A DNA stretch of 64,000 nucleotides from Phallusia mammillata (Eukaryota > Chordata > Ascidiacea > Phlebobranchia > Ascidiidae): positions 2,405 through 66,404 of the forward strand of contig QLIY01000233.1 in NCBI GenBank assembly GCA_003260075.1, in the 5' to 3' direction. A model generated the notes under the pieces. It had not been told where the DNA came from and did not search any database. It saw only the letters and a program-made list of their open reading frames with translations. Positions 10,901-20,656 of this stretch are shown here, piece by piece (positions within the stretch are counted from its first letter, which is position 1; every line of letters begins with the position of its first letter). The position numbers and the translations under genes were made by a program.

Positions 10901-13614
10901 AAAACAAGGTACGTGGTAGGAAATGTCTAAGAGGCGGGAATACGGGCCATTGAACACATTAAATGGTGTCTAAAGCTAAACGACAAATTTACAAGACCTA
11001 CAGAAGACCACATTCAACATGAGGTTTGTAAAATGGCTTAACTCAAAGGTCGGTGCATGCATAATCGTACGCACTTCGGCTGGAATACACGACTAACATA
11101 CCTTTCTAGTACGCAAGCCACTATTGAAATATCGATCAATAACGCCTGCCTTTAAAGTGTTTTCCAATCCCGTATTTTATTTACATCGAATATTGCCTTT
11201 TCATTAGCCCCGTCGTTTTCGTAACAACTTACTGTGAATCTTTCATGTTCACCCGGATACAATATGGTTCGATTTTTCAGCTATCAAACATATCCAGTTA
11301 AATAAGCACCGCATTCGGCCATTTGATTCAAATTTACAACCACATAATAATGATGTACATATATAGTACCTTCTTCGAAAAAAGTATAACCCCAATCAAC
11401 TGTTACATGTTTAAAGGAAAGTCACACCGTAACAGTAAAAGATGAAAAAGGATGTAAAATTCAGAAGTCGGGCTGCAAATTACAAGTTCCGCCTCGAGCC
11501 CTAAATGAGACGAAGGAAATATCTATTACAGCTGTATTTGACGAAAATGAACAATCGGTTAGTATGTTTGTTTGTTTTAGTAGGGTATAAACACCCACAA
11601 GAGGGTGTCTTGATCGCTCATGTGCAACAGTTTAGGGCTGGTCCCGGTTATGAATTTATAGACAAGTTATTGGCAGCAGTTTGGGATCGGTTAAACCAGA
11701 CCGAATAACCGGGTTTGCATTTTTCTGAATAATTTATCAAAATAAGTTTGCTTTTTTTAAGTGCTCAATAGTATTTCCAAGGTGTCATGACAAAAAAGTA
11801 CATTCACCATATTAAACGACTTTTACAAAAGAAAAAAAAATAATCCACAGACACGTATTACTCCAGTTCTAAGATGTGAACCGCGTGGGCAAACATTTAA
11901 ACAACCTATACGGATTACTTTGCCCACAAACTTTGTAAAAAGGTTCTCTCAACGAGATGTATATGTTGTGGTAAGTTTAAGATTTTTTTTCGTGTTTTAG
12001 GTTTTTTTTAAAAACTGTAAAACAACAAAATGTTAGAGCTTTTGTGGGTGTTTTTTACAACTTATTTCGTACATGCCACATCAGATTGAAAGCAGTAATG
12101 ATGGATTAACATGGGATGAATTGGCACAATTGAAGTTAAACGAAAGTAACCAATTGTCTTTTGAAACAACACATTTTACATTGTAAGTATTTTACATTAG
12201 AAGATGTATAACTGTCGGACAGGCAAAATTTTATAGCTTAACTGCAACAGACAGCATCCAAAGTTACGTACTAGAACTACCTTATAATTTTTACTCATTA
12301 ACATAAAACTTCTTGTAGTTTCAGGGGCATTGTGAACAGCATCAAGATTAAATGTGGTCTATTAAAAGTTAAAACAATAAAATGCTACAAGATTTTAGAC
12401 ACTAATGAGCTGAGATGGAAAATAGTTGATAAAAAGTACATAAGCCAAGATCAAGAAGAAGATGAAAAAAATATAAATGAAGACAGCTTTACAATAAGGT
12501 AAAAAAACATCTAAAATTTTAATTTACTGCCTAATTCAACCACACCAGTTTAGACATAGATGACATCACCCATGACCATTCACCCAACCCTCAGCATTTT
12601 TTTACGGGGTTCGAACCCAGCAACCTCGCGGGGACGAATCCCGATCAGGTTTTTTTATGTCTGTATATGGGTCAGGCCCGCCAGGCCATTCGGCCAAGTT
12701 CAAACTATCATTTAAAAAAATTGCATGCACCACCTACCGGAAATTCGCAAAACTGGTGCTGTGAATTCCTGTGTTAGTACCCCAACGAGAAAATCTTGCT
12801 TACGGTGGGATTCGAACCCACGACAGGAGTCTTTCAGTGACTTGCGTTCACTGGAATAACACTGTAGCCGCAAAATATACAGCAATTATTTGCCATTTTT
12901 GCCCTTCCCTATTTTGTGCATCTTAAAGTTCAACGTTACTTCTCCATTTGTGGCCTAATGAATGTTCTCACGCAACCGCAAGGCGACAAATGGTGGGTTC
13001 TTTCATCGAATTTTTCCATGCAATTTTGGCATTATTTTTGACAAAAGCCGAACATCTGATAGGTATGGCCATGTTAATGAGTTATCTGTTGTGTTCGAAC
13101 TAATAGTTTCAGCTGGAACCCCATTAGGCCGTAAAACGTTTATCGTTTGTTATAAATATTACTCGTCACCACAAATTAAAGGTTTAAAAAACAATAACAT
13201 ATCGATGGTGGCTTGGATCAATATGTTTTGAGCATTTTTGTTAATGACGTGGCAACAACTTAAAAAAAACATAAAAGACATGACAATGGGTCAATAAATG
13301 GCAAAAACGTAAAATGCCTATTAAACGATTAAAACTAGGTGTGATTTGCACAGTTTGTCACAATTGTGTCATAATTTTACTACCGTTATATTTATTTCGT
13401 CCGCCATTAGTTGTTAAAATTTTATTTTGAAACCATCGAATTCCTCAATATTTTTTTTACCTTGATGCTTTAAACATAAGCTTACTTTGCACCATCACCA
13501 AGGCAATTAGGAATTGTAAACATTGATCTCGTTCTAAGAAAGAAAAAGCGAATAAAAGCATCTCTGTCAGCGAAAGGCGTCATAGCAACTTTGTTTTAGC
13601 TGCAAATGTGTAGA

Positions 13615-13655
<41 letters not shown>

Positions 13656-15754
13656 ATAGGCTGTGGGCACAAATGTTAACAACGTTTACTGTTTATACAA
13701 CATCCAGATTATCCCATAAACCGGTTAATCGCACAAAAAAACTTAGTATATCTTTAATATTTAAATGTCATGTTTTACAGTTACGATCAAAGAAACGTCA
13801 TATTACTACTAAAAAGTGATTACTACACAGTAGGACCACGCAGTTATCGAACTATTAAAGACATTTGGAACCGACATGTTGCACCAACAAGCTTCTTGTG
13901 TGACAAAAAAGCTGGATATACTAAAAGCAAAAACAGGAATAATGAAGAGTTTTTCTTTGAGATTTACCAACAAAGATCCAGAGAGAACAAGACGAAAAAA
14001 GTTTTACTAACAGGAAATTTTTACATGAGATCATCTAAAGGTAAGTTAACTAAACCTGAAATCGAGATTGTTGATATTTTACATTTAGTAATTTACACAG
14101 ATTTGTATATAGAAACATAACTTTAGGTGCTCTTTAATTAAAGGGTCCGGCCAAAATATAGTTCTTAAACAAAACGACGAAGTGTGTTTTACTAAAACTG
14201 CGTAAATTTAAGGTTATCTGTTGGTTACTACATGTCAAAATGTTTTTGCAAGTATGCACGTATTGTAAAGCACAATGCAAAAGTTTTTGTATCACCATAC
14301 CAAATTTCGCTGTTTATGACACTATTTCGGTTTTCTATAAGCGAAAGTGCAAACTGTAGAGGTTAGCCGGGTTAAATAACGTCGGGATAATTACTGGAGA
14401 AGTGTCTTTTGCTGAATATATTTTACACTCTACAAGAGAAGAAAGAGTGTAAACCTTACGACGCATGTAAATATAGTGAACAAGATACTGATAACGTAAC
14501 GGTACGAATAGGTAAAAGGTGTTAGAGCTCGCAGTGGGACACAAAGTTTCTAACTTGTGAAGATGACGAAAAAAGTTCATGCCGTCACACGATAAAGGCA
14601 CTCGTATGTTAATTGCGCTTATTGTGTTAACTTCACACGATACTCTACAAAACTGTTTCAAAGCCGACATTGGACATATATATTCTAGCGGAAGTAACAC
14701 TGTTTTGACAGAAGTAAAATAATGATTCTCCACAGCTAGAGGTGTATTTTTTGTTAAATTTGCCTTTTGATTTGTACTTCTTGAACATGCTAACAATGTA
14801 ACAATGTGGACAAAAAGCTTTAAAAGTTCGGGTTAGTTTGGAAAACGAATCTATTCTGTACATTGGCCTGTTTGCCCTTTTTCAGCTTTTTTTATTTTTA
14901 TTGCTTTTTCTGTTGTGTTTTTCCTCTTTTTTGATGTTTTACAACTATCGTGTTACAGCGTCACTATGTTTGTGTTGCACCCTTCCTTCTGGCGCCGGAA
15001 ACTATCCAACAGGGTTTCTTTTCCTGTTGAACCCCACTATCTTTCCCTAACACGGGTGGCTAGCTTTTAAGCCCAAAGCTGACTGGTTCCACCAACGTTG
15101 CCCCCCAGTCTTGATGTCCCGCGCCAACCTCACGCTCTGATGTGAGTCCACTTCACATAACGCTTATAATAACGGTATAGATGAAGCGCGTTTATCATCT
15201 TTCCACCAATTGTGTCCTTACCTTTGTCGCGCTTTATAACGTCCCAACGTTGCGCAGCTATTTCCGGCTTGATGATTATATTTTCGCGCAATTGTGCTGC
15301 TACGATTTGTATCACCGGCGAAATAAACTCCACTCAACTCAACATGTTAAAATAATCACACCCCATCAATACTGTTATCATTTTACAAAAACTCCTGAGA
15401 TTGTGTTGTTGTTTAATTGAAACCGGATGTCGAATTTGTAGTAACTGGTAAATCAAAAGCTTGTATTTTTATGTGTGTTAATAAAAAGTTTTTTGACACT
15501 CTTAATGGAGCAAACAGAACTTAATTAGAGATAGAATTGGGATATTTTGCAAATATAGCATAATCTTAGGCACTAAATTTAAAGATTTTAACATTACACA
15601 TGAATATTGTGTTACAGAAAGGAATCAGCACGGGAATCAAACAATACATGTCCAAAATGCACAAAATGCCCCAATCGGCACAGGACGGGATGTTAATTAC
15701 AATGGCCCAATCATCCAAAATCTAAATGTTACTTACAAAATTGCCAACAACTGA
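7256..15754 (+). CDS. TPR-ZU5 domain protein, 11 exons, ~1211 aa
   Basis: Exons: 7256-7305, 7370-7404, 7850-7900, 8234-8287, 8399-10908, 11417-11557, 11851-11970, 12085-12182, 12319-12498, 13781-14040, 15618-15754. Every junction is GT-AG and frames join without a stop. Residues ~64-700 are charged and low-complexity (Ser/Asp runs, many Lys/Arg). Near residue 830 a TPR motif is clear (LNNLGYTYFNTGRFDQA). Exons 6-9 match a ZU5 fold: GCKLQVPPRAL, then a segment like TPVLRCEPRG, ending with THFT. ZU5 domains occur in ankyrins, UNC5, PIDD and FIIND proteins. The exon 9 acceptor has an alternative AG six bases downstream. The start ATG is in the first exon of the model; exon 6 start is the least certain boundary. 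A second copy of the last exon lies at 16817-16953. Function is unknown; scaffold or signalling protein is inference. Confidence 0.8.
7931..7979. repeat. long poly-C tract (~49)
   Basis: An unbroken run of C sits in intron 3 of the TPR-ZU5 gene. Unlike the shorter C runs elsewhere, its two flanks are not copies of each other. Confidence 0.9.
12595..12872 (-). repeat. tRNA-derived SINE-like sequence in intron
   Basis: On the minus strand, GTGGGTTCGAATCCCACC near 12804-12821 is a good tRNA B-box with a TpsiC arm. A second GGTTCGAACCC lies near 12609. The acceptor arms do not pair, so it is not a functional tRNA. It lies in intron 9 of the TPR-ZU5 gene. A tRNA-derived SINE is the likely source. 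Confidence 0.45.
13619..13654. repeat. long poly-C tract (~36)
   Basis: An uninterrupted C run lies in intron 9 of the TPR-ZU5 gene. Its flanks show no mutual duplication. Confidence 0.9.
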
Positions 15755-17370
15755 AAACTTTTATAAAACGTATAGGTCATAAATTACAAAACAAGAAGAG
15801 TTGGCATACCATGATGCTATCTCAAGTACATTGTGTCCAATTAATTAATGGTATATTCGAGCTGTGCATTATTAAAGAATTGTGTGTGGTCAGATTTTGT
15901 GCTGAGGTATGTGTGAACCGATAATACATTCAAAATCCGTTACCGATAGCCTTGCCTATGAAAACTGATTTATTTTGTACTGTTTTGACAAGTAGAGTTT
16001 AGTAGTGGACTGTCATTTTTAGTCAGTAGATGTATCAGATTTGTTTGTAGTAGGCAAGTACTACTGAGCTCCAAAGTTGTTATCATACATTTTGAAGGCA
16101 GAATCCAGTGGCATTTTTCAACAAACCAAAATGCTAGGACGCAGCACTTAAAATGATATATGTGATAAACTCCCCCCCCCCTTCCTTCTGGCGCCGGAAA
16201 CTATCCAACAGGGTTTCTTTTCCTGTTGACCCCCACTATCTTTCCCTAACACGGTTGGCTAGCTTTTAAGCCCAAAGCTGACTGGTTCCACCAACGTTGC
16301 CCCCCAGTCTTGATGTCCCGCGCCAACCTCACGCTCTGATGTGAGTCCACTTCACATAACGCTTATAATAACGGTATAGCTGAAGCGCGTTTATCATCTT
16401 TCCACCAATTGTGTCCTTACCTTTGTCGCGCTTTATAACGTCCCAACGTTGCGCAGCTATTTCCGGCTTGATGATTATATTTTTGCGCAATTGTGCTGCT
16501 ACGATTTGTATCACCGGCGAAATAAACTCCACTCAACTCAACATGTTAAAATAATCACACCCCATCAATACTGTTATCATTTTACAAAAACTCCTGAGAT
16601 TGTGTTGTTGTTTAATTGAAACCGGATGTCGAATTTGTAGTAACTGGTAAATCAAAAGCTTGTATTTTTATGTGTGTTAATAAAAAGTTTTTTGACACTC
16701 TTAATGGAGCAAACAGAACTTAATTAGAGATATAATTGGAATATTTTGCAAATATAGCATAATCTTAGGCACTAAATTTAAAGATTTTAACATTACACAT
16801 GAATATTGTGTTACAGAAAGGAATCAGCACGGGAATCAAACAATACATGTCCAAAATGCACAAAATGCCCCAATCGGCACAGGACGGGATGTTAATTACA
16901 ATGGCCCAATCATCCAAAATCTAAATGTTACTTACAAAATTGCCAACAACTGAAAACTTTTATAAAACGTATAGGTCATAAATTACAAAACAAGAAGAGT
17001 TGGCATACCATGATGCTATCTCAAGTACATTGTGTCCAATTAATTAATGGTATATTCGAGCTGTGCATTATTAAAGAATTGTGTGTGGTCAGATTTTGTG
17101 CTGAGGTATGTGTGAACCGATAATACATTCAAAATCCGTTACCGATAGCCTTGCCTATGAAAACTGATTTATTTTGTACTGTTTTGACAAGTAGAGTTTA
17201 GTAGTGGACTGTCATTTTTAGTCAGTAGATGTATCAGATTTGTTTGTAGTAGGCAAGTACTACTGAGCTCCAAAGTTGTTATCATACATTTTGAAGGCAG
17301 AATCCAGTGGCATTTTTCAACAAACCAAAATGCTAGGACGCAGCACTTAAAATGATATATGTGATAAACT
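14980..17370 (+). repeat. 1.19-kb direct duplication separated by a C run
   Basis: The block 14980-16171 is repeated at ~16180-17370 with only scattered single-base differences, for example GGGTGGC versus GGTTGGC and TTTTCGCG versus TTTTGCG. A run of about ten C bases lies at the junction (16172-16181). Each copy contains part of intron 10 and the whole last exon of the TPR-ZU5 gene. The right copy ends at the LTR element; the left copy ends at the same base, just before the C run. An allelic assembly duplication is the most economical explanation. Confidence 0.9.
16817..16953 (+). pseudogene. second copy of TPR-ZU5 terminal exon
   Basis: This 137-bp segment repeats the acceptor and all 45 codons of the exon at 15618-15754, including the TGA. 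Splicing from exon 10 to either copy would give the same frame. Because it lies in the C-run-bounded duplication, it is probably the other allele rather than a real second exon. Confidence 0.75.
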
Positions 17371-17373
17371 TAT

Positions 17374-17647
17374 TGCAGCGAGCTACTAAGCAATTTACGC
17401 TCGTGGGCTCCGCTCTGTATTTTGTTCACTCTGTGCCTTAAGGGTTATTTGTATTCCTGCGCAGTTTAATTACATTCCTTAGTTCCGCTTAAAGTCTCTC
17501 GTTTTCGTGTTGCTTTCCTCAGTTGTAGTTTTCGCGTTTACTTGACATTTTGTGTTAACTTCTATTTTACATTACAGGACTTATAGTGTCGATCTCTGTT
17601 GCTTAAAGCTAATAAACTGTATTACGTTTATGTAGCCAATTACTGCA
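17374..17647 (+). repeat. 5' LTR
   Basis: It starts TGCAGCGAGC and ends ATTACTGCA. AATAAA-like and CTGTATTACG segments near the right edge are shared with the 3' LTR. No standard tRNA primer-binding site was recognised directly after it. Confidence 0.93.
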
Positions 17648-17779
17648 AGGTAAGCAACAGAAGATATCCGATGGACAAGCTGCTTTTACGCCCGAACACT
17701 TTGACGATAGAACCTGAAGCTCCAAATGCTGGCAGACACTTTACGCATTGGCTTCGCACTGTTACAGATTACATTGANT

Positions 17780-19780
17780 GATCTCCGTTCTGCTTACCAT
17801 CAAGTTCCATTGCTGGAAAATGAACGCCCGTATACCGCATTTGAAGCGTGTGGTAGACTTTATCAATACAAACGGCTTCCTTTTGGCGTGACGAATGGCG
17901 TGGCTGCCTTCCAACGCGCCATTGATGATTTTATTCAAGACAATAAGTTGCATAAGGTATACGCGTACCTTGATGACATCACCGTTACCGGCGCTACGTT
18001 AGAGGAACACGATCTCAACCTTCGTCGTCTTCTTGAAGCTGCTCGCAAAAATAACATTACTATAAATCAAGAAAAGTCCAGAATTAGAACAACTACTTTG
18101 GACTTTCTTGGGCATCGTATTTCCTTCAATGAAATTCGACCTGACCCAAATCGTTTGCAACCTTTATTAGAGTTGTCACCTCCAGCTTCACCAAAGGAAC
18201 TGAAAAGAGTACTAGGAATGTTCTCTTACTACGCTAAGTGGATTAAGAATTTTTCACGACGTGTAGCCCCTCTCTTGAATGCAAAAGACTTCCCGCTAGA
18301 CGAAGATGCCGTTCTATCATTTAACGATTTAAAAGACGAGCTCGGCAAAGTCACTCTTGGTGCAATTCTTGACGACTGTCTTTTTGAAGTGGAAACAGAC
18401 GCCTCTGATTTTGCTGTAGCTGCCGTCTTGTCGCAAAAGGGACGACCTGTGGCTTTCATGTCTCGTACACTTAACCGTTGCGAACGCAATTACCCCGCTA
18501 TTGAAAAGGAAGCCTCTGCTATTATTGAAGCTGTAAGAAAGTGGTCGCATTTCTTAAAGGGTCGGCATTTCACTTTAATCACGGACCAAAAATCAGTCGC
18601 TTACATGTTTGAACGAAGAAACCGGGGCAAGATTAAAAATGTTAAAATGATATCGTGGAGATTAGAATTGGGCCAATATTCCTACGATATACGCCACCGA
18701 CCAGGTACACTGAATATTGTTCCCGATGCGGATTCTCGAGTATGTGTGTCTTCAAAGTCTCTTCAAGATCTTTTTGCACTGCATGAATCACTTGGACACC
18801 CCGGATACGCCCGTATGCATCACTTTGTTAAATCTCACAATTTGCCTTATACTAGTGATGAAACTAAATCGGTTGGTAATAGATGTCGCGTGTGTACCGA
18901 ACTTAAGCCACGTTTCTACAAGCCTCAGGCAAGAGAACTGATAAAAGCTACCAAACCGTGGGAAAGGATCAGTATGGACTTCAAAGGTCCAGTACCTGGC
19001 CAGAATCCTTATCTTCTAATCGTTGTAGATGAGTACAGCCGGTATCCTTTTGTTTTTCCTTGCAAGAGAATGACTTCGTCCATCGTTATCGATTGCCTCT
19101 CCAACCTATTTTGCCTTTTTGGTTTTCCTGACTATATTCACAGCGACCGAGGAACTTCTTTTCTCAGCGAGGAAACGCGTCAATATTTACTCTCGCGTGG
19201 CATCGCTACTAGTCAATCCACGCCATATCATCCTCAAGGGAACAGTCAATGTGAAAAGACAAACCAAACTGTCTGGAAGACGGTAAAACTTCTGCTTCGC
19301 AACCGCAATTTACCCGATAGCCGTTGGGAGGAAGTGTTATCTGATGCTCTACATGCCATGCGGACCCTACTGTGCACCGCCACTAATCAAACGCCGCACG
19401 AACGCTTTTTTAGTTTTTCCCGCCGAGTCCTGTCTGATACCTCCATGCCCTCATAGCTGCTGAACCGTGGCACTGTACTTCTTCGTAGGTTTGTCCGCTC
19501 GAAAGGAGACCCGTTGTGTGATCCTGTGACCTTGCTGGATGCAAATCCATCGTACGCCCATGTGCGGCATTCCAACGGACGGGAAAGCACAGTCTCAACT
19601 TCTGACCTGGCTCCTTGTCCGAACTCTTCAAGCTCCGCAGAAGATGAAGATGACGTCGCTGTTGAAGTGGACAGTCCCGCGCCCCTTGAATTTACTGAAT
19701 CGGCTGACTCACCACCTGGTCTTCGTCGTTCTACCCGTGAACGAAAGTCGCCTGCTCGTTATGGCGAGTGGACTGTGTAG
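17780..19780 (+). pseudogene. truncated gypsy pol: RT, RNase H, integrase
   Basis: The frame enters inside reverse transcriptase just after the undetermined base and shows the catalytic YLDD box. It continues through an RNase H-like region (TDAS), an integrase zinc finger (H-x4-H ... C-x2-C) and an integrase core with D, D and E residues in SMDF, HSDRG and the segment near 19255. A TAG at 19454-19456 interrupts the frame after the core. The same frame then reopens to 19780, coding an acidic, Ser/Pro-rich tail. The N-terminal part is absent and the stop is in frame, so this copy cannot make a complete Pol as assembled. No gag was found. Confidence 0.88.
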
Positions 19781-19829
19781 TTACCTATTGTGGTGATGTT
19801 TTGTGAACATTATTTTTACCGAGGGAGAA

Positions 19830-20103
19830 TGCAGCGAGCTACTAAGCAATTTACGCTCGTGGGCTCCGCTCTGTATTTTGTTCACTCTGTGCCTAAAGGG
19901 TTATTTGTATTCCTGCGCGGTTTAATTACATTCCTTAGTTCCGCTTAAAGTCTCTCGTTTTCGTGTTGCTTTCCTCAGTTGTAGTTTTCGCGTTTACTTG
20001 ACATTTTGTGTTAACTTCTATTTTACATTACAGGACTTATAGTGTCGATCTCTGTTGCTTAAAGCTAATAAACTGTATTACGTTTATGTAGCCAATTACC
20101 GCA
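19830..20103 (+). repeat. 3' LTR
   Basis: It matches the 5' LTR over its whole length with about three substitutions (for example CTTAAGGG versus CTAAAGGG). It is preceded by the polypurine tract and followed by the CTTAT target duplication. Confidence 0.93.
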
Positions 20104-20386
20104 CTTATTAAACTTTTTCAATTCTCATACTGTTCTAAAATCCAACCCATTTTAGGTTACCATTGGTCAGGATTATTGAGACAACAAATATATTCGCAAT
20201 TAATGTATACTTGGTTTACTTTTCCATATTTTTTAAAGAGCTAGTCATGTGAATTAAACTTAAATGTAGCAACCATTTTATTAACGTAAGTTATTATTTT
20301 AAGGGTTTTTATAGGATCACAGCCTTGAATATAGTGACAAACACATTTTTCGATGGCTGCTATAGACATTTTAAACACCAAAAGAA

Positions 20387-20423
20387 TTCTTGTGAGATGA
20401 CCAAAGCTTTTAGGTCACATCAC
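20387..20423 (-). promoter_or_regulatory. weak SECIS-like hairpin in 3' UTR
   Basis: On the minus strand, about 235 nt after the stop codon, GTGA is followed by TGTGACC, an A-rich loop (TAAAAGCTTT), a GG...TCACA arm and AGAA. GTGA with AGAA could form the G-A quartet, and unpaired A bases lie in the apical loop. However, the helix is short, and a competing fold pairs GTGA with TCAC. It does not meet the standard SECIS pattern with confidence. Confidence 0.2.
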
Positions 20424-20656
20424 TCTAAATATTACCTAAGATCTGAAACCATTACTCTTACACTCTACAAACTGTTCTTACATGTAATTGTTTCTGTTAA
20501 AGCCAGTTTCAGTATTATTTTTATTGTAACAAAAACATTTTTGAAGGCACTTTAACCCAAGAACATGTGGTTTTAAAACACTGGCACCCCAAACACTGGT
20601 TTTGCACAGTTTTCATCATAGACTGTTCTTTAGCCAAGTTCCAACAAAAAAACACA

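Larger units (their letters stand above)
17374..20103 (+). mobile_element. Ty3/gypsy LTR retrotransposon, internally incomplete
   Basis: Two 274-bp LTRs (17374-17647, 19830-20103) begin TG and end CA, and differ at about three positions. CTTAT flanks both ends (17369-17373, 20104-20108). A purine tract GAGGGAGAA precedes the right LTR. Only 2.2 kb lies between the LTRs, too short for a full gag-pol. A single undetermined base at 17778 sits where gag, protease and the N-terminal half of reverse transcriptase should be, so an assembly gap collapse is likely. LTR similarity points to a recent insertion. It sits between two convergent genes. Confidence 0.93.

Noticed and set aside
12798-12872. 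tRNA gene on the minus strand
   Set aside because: The B-box and T-arm are good, but the acceptor stem does not pair and it lies in an intron with other repeat-like sequence; a SINE is more likely.
20133-20175. CTGA...AAAA...GGAT on the minus strand as an alternative SECIS
   Set aside because: The intervening sequence is too short and the bases next to the cores do not pair.
20613-20619. ATGATGA on the minus strand just after the oxidoreductase stop, as a SECIS core
   Set aside because: No GA dinucleotide occurs in the following ~90 nt, so the obligatory G-A quartet cannot form.
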